Shown here: piece after piece, positions 27,906 through 38,800 of the stretch
Layout of the letters: each line of letters starts with the position of its first letter
Numbering within the stretch: the stretch's first letter is position 1
DNA from: Ovis canadensis
Taxonomy: Eukaryota > Chordata > Mammalia > Artiodactyla > Bovidae
Assembly: GCF_042477335.2 (NCBI RefSeq)
Contig: NC_091247.1
Span: 518,501-582,500, forward strand
Direction: 5' to 3'
DNA: 64,000 bases
Notes under the pieces: model-generated
Databases searched by the model: none
What the model saw: only the letters and a program-made list of their open reading frames with translations
What the model was told of the DNA's origin: nothing
Position numbers and translations under genes: made by a program

Positions 27906-28377
27906 GAAAATTACGGTTAGCAAATGTTGTCGATGGGTGAGAGGCCAAAAGGTGAAGGCTGGAATAAACTTATATATAAAAAAAGCTCAATTATAACCTC
28001 AACATAAACATAAGTACTTTTTTGAACAATGAGTTTTAAATTCTAAAAAAAAAAAAGAGAGAGAGGGAGAAGTTTGGAATTCGATTTCAAGAGTATCCAG
28101 GTAACCCAAGTAAAACCTCATGACTGGGGCTTAGTTTTTGGCTTGGGAAAGTTCAGGATGCCACAAAGTGTACCTGGATCCAAGTGCTACCCTTGTTTCA
28201 AGATCAGGTTCCCTAAATATCTATCCTGAGTTTGAGGAACCTCAGTTTTTCCTTGAAGACTTTATGTCCCTTTAAGACCAAAAGTTTTAACAGGGGGATG
28301 ATGGCTTCCTGTGAAGACATTTGAGGAGAGCAGAGAAGCAGCTTTCCTGTGTAACTGGCCCCTGAAAGATGGGGTTT

Positions 28378-28563
28378 GGGGCACCCACCCCCTGTGCAGT
28401 TGAAAATCTGGATGCAAGAGACCCAGGTTTGATCCCTGGGTCAGGAAGGTCCCCTGGAGAAGGAAACGGCAACCTGCTCCAGTATGCTTACCTGGGAAAC
28501 CCCGTGGACAGAGGAGCCTGGCGGGCTACAGTCCATGGGGCCGCACAGAGTCGGACACGCGGG
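28378..28563 (+). mobile_element. Bov-tA SINE
   Basis: Head with GGTTTGATCCCTGGGTCAGG, then AAGGAAACGGCAACCTGCTC and GGACAGAGGAGCCTGGCGGG, ending CACAGAGTCGGACACG. Full SINE order, moderately diverged. Confidence 0.88.
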
Positions 28564-29469
28564 GGAATGGAGCACAACCTTCCGGTCAGCCCTCTGCCTC
28601 TGCGCTCACAGCAGGAGAGTCAGCCGGCTGCAGGGCGTGTGGCACAGCAGCCCAGGAGTGTTTTTTGGGAAAAAATACATATACGAGGACCCACACGGTC
28701 CAAGCCCATGTTGTTCAGAGGGAAACTGTGTATCATAGCAAAGTCAAGCCTTCAAAAAGCACTATGCCACCAGGACATCTTTTACGATTTATGGAAAAAA
28801 AGAGGGTTTTTTGGTGACACCTGGGGCATCACTGTCCAGGTGCGGTATCATCCCTCCCGGGTGGAGGCGGGAAGGCGCTGGCTGGCTGTACCAACTGGAA
28901 TGCTGTTGCGAGCACTGCGTAGGTCGGTTAGGGTGAAATTTTGCTTTCAGTAGGAGTGGGTGCTTGCAGAGGGTGGGGGTTAAGAACCACGGGATGCTGA
29001 GGGGCAGCAGCGTTGATTATGGCCTGCGGGTCCTGGACAGACCTCCATCCTCAGCCCCTGGGCTTTCTCACAGGTTCTGCTTAGTAGTGTGCGCGGGGTG
29101 GGGAGGCCCTGAGCCCTGGAAACCTGTCACGGGCCTTAAACCTGGAGGGGCTTCTCTGTTTAAGGGTGTTGGTTCGTTCTGGGGAGAGGATCTGAGGGAG
29201 TTTAATTTTAGTGTTGACTGAAAGAGCTGTGGGTTTGGCCAATATCTTTCAGAGTTGTTGCCCGTAAGGAGGGTGGTAGCTGATTCAATAGGGACAAAGG
29301 GTCAGTGTCTCCAGAAACAGCTCCAGGACTGTGAGAAGCAAAGCAAAGCAAAGGCGATGGAGGGTCATTTAGTTCACCTGGCTGACTGTTTTGATCGTTA
29401 CTATGACATCCTAGAATCATTTCCCTTTCGGGAGAAAGAAACTCCAGCGTGATATTTTCTAAGACATCT

Positions 29470-30010
29470 CAGCCTAATGAATGGATAGCGCCGCAAGCCT
29501 GACTGTTGCGCCCACCAGCTGGCTCGGGGCAGGCTGCTGCAATTACTCGGTGGAGTCCTCTAGTGAGCGCTCTAGCCTCTTGCCAAAAGTTGGGGATTGC
29601 TTCTCTAAACCCTTTCAGGACGTTCCCATCAGGCAATTTCATCCAGTGTCTGGCTTGTGCCTGCCCACAGGCATTTGCCCCTAGAGTGTTCTTGCCTGGA
29701 AAATCCCCATGGACAGAGGAGCCTGGTCGGGCTACAGTCCATGGGGTCGCAAAGAGTCGGACACCACTGAGCAACTTCACTTTCTTTCTTTCCACAAGCA
29801 CATGGATCTGGAAACCAGGCTGACAGGTTTGGGTAATAATGTTAAATTCTTGAGCAAACCTGTGGGGCTCCGCCGCGACTTTAGGGGCCTCTGTAGGGCT
29901 CAGTCTGGCCTTAGACCAGGGAACATCAGTTTGGGATTCGTTTGGATCCTCAGGAAACTTAACTTGAAACGAGCGTGTTCTGAATTCATGGCTACAAGCG
30001 GGGAAGGAGT
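29470..30010 (-). pseudogene. ERV gag (capsid) remnant interrupted by a SINE
   Basis: On the minus strand, a frame with FPEDPNESQTDVPWSKARL and PHRFAQEFNIITQTCQPG continues after the SINE at 29684-29795 with HWMKLPDGNVLKGFREAIP. This resembles the capsid part of gag in gammaretrovirus-like (class I) endogenous viruses. The SINE breaks the gene, and the rest of gag is not recognisable, so it cannot be functional. Confidence 0.6.
29684..29795 (+). mobile_element. Bov-A SINE fragment inside ERV gag
   Basis: GTTCTTGCCTGGAAAATCCC, GGACAGAGGAGCCTGGTCGG and CGCAAAGAGTCGGACACC in order; the head is missing. It sits within the gag remnant. Confidence 0.85.
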
Positions 30011-30412
30011 GGAAGGGTGAACTGGGCGTGTAGAGTTGGCCCGCGCACACTGCCGTATTCAAAGCAGATGGCCAGCAGACGACCGAGGGCCTGCCTGCAG
30101 CTCGGGGAATGCTGCTCGGCAGTCGCGATAGCTGCCTGGGAGAGGAAGTCGAAAAAGAAGGACACCGGCGCACGTATCCCTGAATCGCCTGGCTGTGCCC
30201 TGAAGCTCACACAGCGCCGGCAATCAACTGTGTTTCAATGTAAGACAAAAGCTAAATAAAGGGGCAGATTCTGATAGGTTCAGAGGAGGAGGAAGTGGGG
30301 AGAGGTTTATGTAAAAAGGAAGCTCAGGGACAGAATTAGAAAGAGGCAGCGGAGGGCAAGGAGGAGGTGCAAGCGGAACAGAAGGGACCGAAGAAGGTGG
30401 GGTGGAAGGCTA

Positions 30413-30553
30413 CTGAGCACACGGGGCTGAGCACACGGGGTGGGGGGCGGGGGCTGAGCACACGGGGCGGCTGAGCACACTGGGGGGCTGAGCACACCGG
30501 GCTGAGCACACCGGGCAGCTGAGCACACGGGGCGGCTGAGCACACGGGGCGGC
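30413..30553 (+). repeat. Minisatellite based on CTGAGCACACGGGGC
   Basis: About nine imperfect copies of CTGAGCACACGGG with GGC/GGCGG spacers of varying length. On the minus strand it reads as tandem TGTGCTCAGCC blocks. Confidence 0.85.
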
Positions 30554-31000
30554 TTCGTCCAGAGGCAGAGGAGGCGGGAGGGGAGAGGCCTCAGGAGCCA
30601 TTTTGCATTCCTCAATTATCTGTTTGCCTCAGTTAATTTAAAAATTGTATTTTGCTAAGAGGCAATTTTATAATCTTGATAACACTTAGAAACCTCAAAG
30701 TACCAATAATAATAGGAATTCCATATAGTTCTGAAAATTTTTAGAGCATGGCTGTCCAATTTATCTTTAAGAAAAGTAAGCTTGGGAAATTTAAGAGTTC
30801 CCCCTACTGACTGTTAGTGTTCTAAGTTACTTTTGGTAAAGTTAGTCCATTTAATTAGAAGTGTGCCTGAGGAGGAACCACAATTTTTAAACATAAAGCT
30901 GTCTGAAGGGGTCGGAGGGGGCACCATCAAAACATGTAAATGGCGAGAATCCCTTATCTTAGAGATTTTTCTCTACAGCAAAGGAAAAACATTTCTGAAT

Positions 31001-31112
31001 AGCACAGTTCCAATAGGGATAGCTCAGTTCCAATAGGAATAGCTCAGTCCCAGTAGGGTTAGCTCAGCTCCAGTAGGGTTAGCTCAGCTCCAGTAGGGTT
31101 AGCTCAGTCCCA
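31001..31112 (+). repeat. 20-bp minisatellite, about 5.5 copies
   Basis: Unit AGCTCAGTTCCAATAGGGAT with graded changes along the array: TTCCAATAGG at the left becomes CTCCAGTAGG at the right. Period is exactly 20 through five copies. Confidence 0.88.
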
Positions 31113-31419
31113 AAGGAACTGGATGGAAGACTTAGCGGCACAGTTTCAGCAGGAACAGCCTGGTTTCAAGAGATAGAGGCCAGAGCACCAGACAAGTGCT
31201 CTAAGAAAAGATGAACCTTTTAAATACAGGATGAAGGCTTCAAAAATGGTATATCTCAAATAACTCCTGGAGAGCCTCAAAACAGAGAAAGAGCGGAACT
31301 TGAGTCCAGGAGCAAACTGACCTTAAACTCTAGGGTCAGCGCAAAAGCAGTGAGCCCCGGGCTCTGAGAGCTCACACTGGCCTGCTCACTGCATTGGAGT
31401 TTCCAGGGGTCCTTTCTGG

Positions 31420-31437
31420 ATCCCACTTCTGACACCA
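31420..31437 (-). other. ERV primer-binding site, tRNA-Leu type
   Basis: The plus strand reads ATCCCACTTCTGACACCA, the sequence of a tRNA-Leu 3' end including CCA. The minus strand is therefore an 18-nt leucine primer-binding site, placed five bases beyond the LTR-like segment that starts at 31443. Confidence 0.7.
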
Positions 31438-31442
31438 AGTAA

Positions 31443-31720
31443 TGTTGACCTAAAACAGTTAAACAGCCAGTAATTTTACCAGCAAAAATGGTTTGTTTGG
31501 GAATAGCAAAGAGTTACAATTCAGGCTGTACATCCTATGGTGACCACAGGTCATCCCAGAGAACAAGGAGAGGGGCTACCTTTTACAGAGAAGGGGACTT
31601 GTGAGGGGCTGTTTAAAGCAAAAGACTCCATTGCAGGAAGCTGGGGTTGAAACTGAGGAGACGGTGAAGTACAGACAGCCTCAGATGAAGGAAAACTGAG
31701 AGGATTTGAAGGCAGCAGAG
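31443..31720 (-). mobile_element. 5' LTR-like segment of the antisense class I ERV
   Basis: It starts TG on the plus strand directly beside the primer-binding site and is homologous by eye to the segment around 23877-24130. Its outer limit is hidden by the BovB insertion near 31755. Confidence 0.6.
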
Positions 31721-31754
31721 CTGGACTGAAGAGAATGAAGGGAGATTCTTCAGA

Positions 31755-32190
31755 CATGAATCAGTCAGTTCAGTCGCTCAGTCGCGACCGACTCTTTGTG
31801 ACCCCACGGACTGCAGCACGCCAGGCCTCCCTGTCCTTCACCATCTCCCAGAGCTTGCTCAAACTCATGTCCATGGAGTCGGTGATGCCATCCAACCATC
31901 TCGTCCTCTGTCGTCCCCTTCTCCTCCTGCCTTCAATCTTTCCCAGCATCAGGGTCTTTTCCAGTGAGCCAGCTCTTTGCGTCAGGTGGCCAAAGTATTG
32001 CAGTTTCAGCTTCAGCATCAGTCCTTCCGATGAATATTCAGGACTGATTTCCTTTACGATTGACTGGTTTGATTTCCTTGCAGGCCAAGGACTCTCAAGA
32101 GCCTTCTCCAACACCACAGTTCAGAAGCATCAATTCTTTGTCACTCAGCTCTCTTTATGGTCCAACTCTCACATCCATTCATGACTACCG
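31755..32190 (-). mobile_element. BovB LINE 3' region, antisense
   Basis: The plus strand shows the reverse complement of the BovB 3' end, with CAGTTCAGTCGCTCAGTCGC, CTCCCAGAGCTTGCTCAAAC and GATGAATATTCAGGACTGAT. The minus frame reads [13 protein letters not shown], as in the BovB ORF2 tail. Truncated. Confidence 0.9.
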
Positions 32191-32578
32191 GAAAAACCAG
32201 TGTTCCAAGAAGGAAACTTGGAACACCGGGATTCACAAGAGCAACAGGAGTGATGTTTCCTCCTCTCAGGTTCTTTCAAACACGTTGGAAGATAAGAGCA
32301 AAAGTTGCGGCATTGTTCCGGGGGAATCTCAGGGTCAGTTAGTGTGATGTGCAAGACAACTGTAGCCCGAAAGGCGGCAGGGAAGGCGGCGGAAACACCA
32401 CGCGAAGCAGACACAGCCGAAGCCACAACAGGAAGATGTGACGGGCACACTTAGAAGCGCTCCTAACGAGCCAGACGCAGGCAAGAAAGCGGGGGCCGGG
32501 GGCGGAGAGAGCCCACCAAAATAGTGAAATGCTAGAGTAAGTTCAAGTTACTGTCTTGAATTGAATTCCAAATGTCAA

Positions 32579-32745
32579 GTGGCTTGCCTGATAGCTCAGC
32601 TGGTAAAGAATCCACCTGCAATGTGGGAAACCTGGGTTCGATGATCCCTGGGTTGGGAAGATCCCCTGGAGAAGGGAAAGCTACCCACTCCAGTGTTCCC
32701 ATGGGTCACAAAGAGTCGGACATGACTGAATGACTTTCACTTTCA
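32579..32745 (+). mobile_element. Bov-tA SINE
   Basis: tRNA-like head GATAGCTCAGCTGGTAAAGA with GGTTCGATGATCCCTGGGTT (a small insertion in the B box), then GAAGATCCCCTGGAGAAGGG and GTCGGACATGACTGAATGAC. Confidence 0.9.
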
Positions 32746-33164
32746 ATTGACTTACCAAACTAAAGCTATCCGTAATTACAGCAGGTGTGAATGGATTTCT
32801 CTCATAGCCTAGGAAAACGCAGGGTTTAGGAACTGAGAACCAGGAACAGATGGAGACCAAGCATTCATTTCTCATGATCAATTACAATTTCTAAATCTTC
32901 CTTCAAATGTAATGATACAAGGATGAAAGGTGACAACGTGCAAATACGAATCAGAAGAAGATAGAAGCGAGCGGGCTTGTTAATGCCGCACAACAGAAGC
33001 TTTGGGACAAAGAGAATTGCCGAGGATAAAGAGGATTATAAATTGTTGAAACTGACAATTCTTCAAGCAGCCATAACGATTCTAAAAGTATGCACCTAAA
33101 AAGAGAGCTTTAATAGAAAAAACTTTTTGAAGCAAAAATGGGCAGAACTAAAAGTAGAAATAGG

Positions 33165-33335
33165 GACTCCCTGGTGTCCCTGGCTAAGGCTCTAAGCTCC
33201 CAGTGCAGAGGGCCTGAGGCTGATTCCTGGTGTGGGAACTGGATCCCACAGGCTGCAATCAAGAGCTTGTGTGCCACACTAAAGACCCCACGCACCACAA
33301 GGAAGATCAGAGGCCCCGCGCGCCGCAGCTAAGAC
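33165..33335 (+). mobile_element. CHR-type tRNA SINE
   Basis: GGGACTCCCTGGTGTCCCTGGCTAAGGCTC head with GGCCTGAGGCTGATTCCTGG, GGATCCCACAGGCTGCAATC and CCGCGCGCCGCAGCTAAGAC. This is the layout of the cetartiodactyl CHR family. A second, shorter copy follows at about 33392-33505. Confidence 0.7.
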
Positions 33336-33565
33336 CCAGTGCAGCCGGAGGAGCAAGTGTTAAAACAGAAAGAAGAAATAGGCAGCTCTGAGACTTCCCT
33401 CACGGCCCAGCTGTGGAGACCCAGCTCCCACTGCGAGAGGCGTGGGTCTGATGCCTGTTCAGGGAAACACGATCCCACATGCTGTGCGGTGTGGCCAAGA
33501 AGTGAGGAAGAAGAGGAAGCAGACGAACTCTCAGTCAGTCATAGTTGGAGTCAGCAGAACTTTGG

Positions 33566-33745
33566 GCTTCCTCAGTGACTCAGCGGTAAAGAGTCTGCCT
33601 GCATTGCAGGAGACTCAGGACACGTGGGTTCAATCCCTGGGTCGGGAAGATCCCCTGGAGGAAGGCTTAGCAACCCACTCCAGTATTCTCGCCTGGAGAA
33701 TCCCATGGGCAGAGGAGCCTGGCGGGCTACCGTCCAGGGGGGTCC
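33566..33745 (+). mobile_element. Bov-tA SINE
   Basis: GGGCTTCCTCAGTGACTCAG head, GTGGGTTCAATCCCTGGGTC B box, then CAACCCACTCCAGTATTCTC and GGGCAGAGGAGCCTGGCGGG. Confidence 0.9.
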
Positions 33746-34321
33746 TGTACACACAGCAGAGCTTCTCTCTCAGTAAGAGATAAAGCTTATAGACAGAAGA
33801 TCAGCAAGGATATAAAATAAGTGAATAATACTATGACCAGCTGGACACAGTGTCATTCACAGCACAAGCCACACAGCAGCAGCAGAGTGTATCCTTCCCA
33901 AGTGCACAAGGAACAGCCAAATAAAGCATGTCCTGATTAAAAAAAAAAAAAAACTGAGCAAATTTAAGACAATCAAAAACATAAAAGCATGTCCTCTGAC
34001 TATAATAGAATTAGAATAGAACTCAGTAAGAGAAAGATGTCAGAAAACTCTTTAATCAGTTGGGAATTAAACACCGAAATCCTAAATAACCCATGGATCA
34101 AAGAGGAAATCGAAAGGGGAACTTAAAATATTTTTAACTGAAGGCAGTTAAAATGCAGCATGTGAGAAAATTAAGAGACGCAGCTGAAACGGTGCTTAGG
34201 GGGAAATTTCTGGAACAAATGCTTACATTGGAAAAGATGTAATCTAAGCTTCCACCTTGAATTAGAAAAGAAAAAGCAATGTGAACCCAAATCACGCAGG
34301 AAAGAGGGAATAAACGTCCTG

Positions 34322-35495
34322 CTCTTCGCAGAGCCGTGGGCTGCAGCACGCCAGGCTGCTCTGTCCGCCAGTGTCTCCCGGGGTTTGCGAAGTTCGTGTC
34401 CACTGAGCGTCGGCGACGCTTCTAGCTATTTCACTTTCTGTCGCCACCCCCCCCTCCTGCCCTCAATCTTCCAGCATCAAGGCCCTTTCTCCGGGTGGCC
34501 AGAGTATTGGAGCTTCAGCTTCTGTCAACAACCAGTGACTATTCAGGGCTAATTTCTTTTAGGACTGACTGGTTTGATCTCCTTGTAGTCCAAAGGACTC
34601 TTAAGGGTCTTCTCCAGCATCACAATTCGAAAAGCATCCCTGCTTCGGCACTGAGCCTTCTTCATGGTCCAGCTCTCACATCTGTGCATGACTGCTGGAA
34701 AACCATCCTTTGACTCTGCGGGCCTTTGCGGGCAACGCGACGTCTCCGTTTCTCACACACTGCCTAATCCGTCACAGCTTCCCTTCTAAGGCTGCTGCCA
34801 CTGCACACAGTGGTCTTGGAGCCCCCCCAGAATAGAATCTCCCAGGTCCTACTTTTCCCCCATCTATTTGCCATGAATGATGGGACCAGATGCCGTGACC
34901 TTGGCTTTTTGAATGTTGAATCTCAAGCCAGCTTTTCACTCTCCTTTCTCACCCTTATCAGGAGGCTTTTTAGGTCCTCTGCACTTTCGGCCATTACAGT
35001 GGTGTCATCTGCATATCTGAGGTTGTTGCCATTTCCCTTGGCAACCTTGATTCCAGCCTGTGATTCATCCAGTCCAGCATTTTGCATGAGGTGCTCTCCA
35101 CACAAATCGGACGGGCAGGCAGACAGTAACACAGCCTCGAGGCACTCCTCCCCCGATTGTGAGCCCGTCTGTCGTTCCGTGTCTAGCTCTGCTCCTTTCT
35201 GACCTGCACACAGGCTTCTCAGGAGATGAGTAAGACAGTCTGCTATTCCAGCTTTAAAGACTTTTCCACAGTTTCCTGTGATGCACACGGTCAAAGGCTT
35301 TAGTGTAGTTAGTGGAGCAGAAGTAGATGGTGTTTTGGAACGCCCTTGCTTTCTCCGTGATCCAAAGAATGTTGGTAATTTGATCTCTGGTTCTTCTGCC
35401 TTTTCTAAACCCAGCTTGTCCATCTGGAAGTTCTCATTTCACATACTGCTGAAGCCTAGCTTGAAGGATTTTGAGCATAATCTTATTAGCATGTG
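34322..35495 (-). mobile_element. BovB LINE, RT C-terminal half and 3' end, antisense, inside L1
   Basis: The minus strand carries the reverse transcriptase catalytic box in NNLRYADDTTVMAES, then ORF2 tail wording. The left part on the plus strand shows the 3' region (GACTATTCAGGGCTAATTTC). L1 sequence resumes directly at GAGCAGAAATC near 35500. The frame is broken by many changes. Confidence 0.85.
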
Positions 35496-37142
35496 TAAGA
35501 GCAGAAATCAAAAGAATGTGGAAACCAAAAAAAAAAAAAAGAAAGAAAGAAAAAATTGTGAAACAAAATAAAATTGATAGACCTCTAGCAACAGCAACGG
35601 CAAAAGCAATGGCAGGCCCAAAGACAGTATCAGGAGTGAAAGAGGCCTGTCACTACAAACAGGGCAAGCAGATAGGAAAGGAAGGCTCTGGGTGATTCTT
35701 TTGACACAAAGTCAATAACTGGAGTGGCGTGGACCAAGTCCTCAAAAGCCACAAACTACCTAAACCCACGCATCACGAACTGGATAGCTTGAATAGCCTT
35801 ATCACCACTAAAGAAACTGAGTCTGCAATTAAGTATCTTCTGAAAAGGCAAGTCTCAGATGGTTTCACTGGAAATCACACAAAACATTTAAAGACGGAAG
35901 ACTAGAAATCCCTTCCAGGAGATGAAGGGGGAAGGAACCTTCAGCCCAGCTCTGTGAACACAGCTGCAGAAATCCTCCAGGTACACTCACTGTTCTGCTC
36001 TGTGGAGTCGCTGCAAGCCCCAAGTCAGCCAACACTGAACCACTGCTCCCGGGGGAAAGACAGGCTCAGATTCCCGAAAGCACAGAAGTACAAACAGATG
36101 GCTCGAAACTGACCATGAAAAGGACACTTGTTTGCAGCGGGAGCTGAAACAAGAAGGTAGCGTCGCCTTGTTGAACCCCAGCTGAGGACGCGCGGGTCGA
36201 CTCACTCACGTGTCCACTGCTCCGCCCGTGCCCACAAATGCCCACTGAGGCGATTACAAAAGCAGTTTGAGGTTGTAGGCAAAATTGCAAGTACAAAATC
36301 CTCAAATAATGAGACCCGACTGTGTTAGTAAACAAAACCAGTAATATAAAAAGAAAACACTGCACCACAGCCAAGTGACGTTCATCCCAGCTCAGTAGTC
36401 AAGAAAATCAACGCAATCCACCACACCGTGCTCAAAGAAGAAAAGTCACAGGAACGTACGAATGGATGAAGACAAGCCCGTGATGAAGCACAGAGCCCCT
36501 TCGGGATGAAAACTGGCAAAGGAGACCCCTGCAACTAACGCCGTGCCTCAGGGCGCTTCCGGCTGGGAAGCGGCTCCCGCCTCCACGCAGCGCGGTCGGC
36601 GAGCAAGGGCAGGAAGAGAGGTGCTCGAGGGCGGAGGCGCCGCTGCCCGCTGCCCGCGTCCATGCCTGCCACGCCTCAGGGAGCCACAGACCCCTGTGAC
36701 CAGCAGGTGGGCTTGGCGAGGCGCTGGATGCGAGGTGCACCGCAAAACCAACTGCATCTACCCACCGCCGATAAATGATTAAAAACTGAATTTTAAAAGG
36801 TACCGTTTACGTAAAACACAGGCTCCCCACAAAGATGGAATGCTTTGGTGTAGACCTAACAAAACGTGCTGGATCGGTATTCTGAACACTAGGAAAATGC
36901 TGATGAGACCCTAAATAGAGAGAAGATAAACTGTGCTCGAGGATTGAAAGGCTCAAAATTGTAAAGATACCAATTTTCCACAAAGTGATCATAGATGTTT
37001 CGCATAACACCAATGAAAGTTCCAGATTGTTTTGTACTTAATGAGGGGCTGACTATAAAGTTTACATGGAAGGGCGTAGGAACTACATGTTTCTTCTTTC
37101 AAGCATGTAGAATGTTTATTTCCATCCTACTACCTCCAAAAG

Positions 37143-37345
37143 AGGGGCTTCCCTGACGGCTCAGCGGTAAAGAATCCCCCTGGGAATGCAGGAAGCCCGG
37201 GGTGCGATCCCTGGGTTGGGAAGATCCCTTGGAGGAGGAAATGGCAACCTGCTCAGTATTCCTGCCTGATAAATCCCGTGGACAGAGGATCTTGGTGGGC
37301 TACAGTCCCTAGGGTTTCAAAGAGTCGTACACGGCTGAGGAGTAG
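37143..37345 (+). mobile_element. Bov-tA SINE
   Basis: GGGGCTTCCCTGACGGCTCA head, GGGGTGCGATCCCTGGGTTG B box region, GGAAATGGCAACCTGCTCAG and GGGCTACAGTCCCTAGGGTT body. Confidence 0.9.
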
Positions 37346-37524
37346 GCATGCAGGAACTGGAATAGCTTAAACCATTTTGAAAAAGAAGGTTGAATTTGGA
37401 GGACCCAGACCGCACAGTATTGACTGTGGCTGCATAATCGAGGCAGCATGAGGGACGAGAGACACAGAGGAGGAACGGGCCCTCAGCGCAGGGCCGTCTA
37501 CACGGAGGTGCAGAGTGGTTCACA

Positions 37525-38460
37525 GAGAAAGGGTGGTTTCCTTAAATTCTATTGAAGTATTGTTGTTTATGATGTTTCACTGGTTTGGATGCTGAGTACT
37601 ACGCTGTGTTATGTTCACCCTGATAGCTCAGTTGGTAAAGAATCCATCTGCAATGCAGGAGACCCTGGTTCGATTCCTGGGTCAGGAAGATCCCCTGCAG
37701 AAGATCCCCTTTTCCATTCTGGCTTATCACAGGATACTGAATATAGCTCCCTGGGGTGCACAGCGGGACCTTGTTGTTCCTCTGTCCTGTAGATAAGAGT
37801 TTGCCTCCTCTGACCCCAAACGCCCAGCCCTTCCCTTCCCCCTCTCCCTCCCCGCTTGGCAACCATGGTTCATTTCTGCTTCACAGGTTGATTTGCACCG
37901 TGTTTTAGACCCCACACGTGAGTGGGGGCATATGATACTTGTCTTTGCCTTTCTGACTTGCTTCCCCTAGTATGGTGATCGCTAGGTCCGTCCATCTGCT
38001 GCGAACGGCATCATTTCCTTCTTTTGGATGCTGGGTGCTACTCTACCGGATACATAGGTATGTGCAGGCACCACAGCTTCTTCGGAAAAGATGTGCCAGT
38101 GCCTCTGCCATCCACACACAGAAGAGGCGGATGTGGCAAAGTCACACCTCTTACAGAGAACGATTCAGAATGGCATGGTTCGACAGGAGACTTAGGGAGA
38201 AAGAAGTCTCAGGACGGCGGTTAGGCAAAGCGTTCTTGGTAACAACACAAAAAGACCATCCACAAAAGAACACGCTGATAAATTTGACTGCATCAAGAAG
38301 TTAAAACTTGCTCTGTGAAATGCACAGCTAAGACAAGGTACAGACTGAGAGAAGGCATTTTGCAAACCTCACACAGGAGAAGGCGCTGCACCTAGAATAT
38401 ATAGAGAGCTCTCTAAACGCAACAGGAAGTAATCGATCAAAAGGCGCGACACTTCGCCAG
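37525..38460 (-). mobile_element. L1 copy with inverted 5' part, carrying a SINE head
   Basis: From 37525 to about 38060 the plus strand reads as antisense L1 3' UTR (GATACTGAATATAGCTCCCT, TAGTATGGTGATCGCTAGGT). From about 38150 to 38460 it reads as sense L1 ORF2 end (GATAAATTTGACTGCATCAA). The SINE head with GATAGCTCAGTTGGTAAAGA lies at 37616-37708. The head-to-head arrangement fits twin priming. Confidence 0.65.
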
Positions 38461-38629
38461 ATGTGGGGAGGCACTCGGCCCCCAGCCCCCTGAGTGAACG
38501 GAGGCCGCAGGAGGCCTGACTACACATCGGATCGGCGAAAGGAAAAGCTGTGACGCGAGCGCTAGACGGATGCAGAGGAACCGCGGAGGAACACGCTCTC
38601 AGCTGGAGGTATTGGGGCAGGGCCTTGAA

Positions 38630-38800
38630 TCTGTTTCTCTTCGTTTGCTTGGCTGCGCTGGGCCTCTGTTGCCGCGCGCGGGATCTTCACTTTCGGCGCA
38701 CAGACTACTCGCTGCCTTAGCTGCCCAGTGGCGTGTGGAACCTTAGTTCCCTGACCAGGGATCAAACCCACGTCCCTGGGGTCCGTGGGAAGTTCTGAGG
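38630..38800 (-). mobile_element. CHR-type tRNA SINE, antisense
   Basis: The plus strand shows the reverse complement of the CHR body: GGCTGCGCTGGGCCTCTGTT, TTAGTTCCCTGACCAGGGAT and CAAACCCACGTCCCTGGGGT. Confidence 0.8.

Larger units (their letters stand above)
32880..37090 (+). mobile_element. Old L1 ORF2 copy in sense, split by SINEs and a BovB
   Basis: AT-rich stretches resembling L1 ORF2 recur at 33000-33165, 33780-34320, 35495-36400 and 36745-37090. Examples are AAAATTGATAGACCTCTAGC and CACAAAGATGGAATGCTTTG. They are in the same order and orientation, which suggests one decayed element later cut by SINEs (33165-33745) and by the BovB at 34322-35495. A CpG-rich piece at 36540-36740 does not look like L1. 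Confidence 0.65.

Noticed and set aside
29255-29452. Short plus-strand frame with repeated lysines
   Set aside because: It is antisense to the retroviral remnant and has no features of its own.
37618-37700. tRNA-gene-like A/B box sequences at several places (e.g. GGTAAAGAATC...GGTTCGATTCC)
   Set aside because: All are heads of Bov-tA SINEs with BovB-type bodies or related debris, not tRNA genes.
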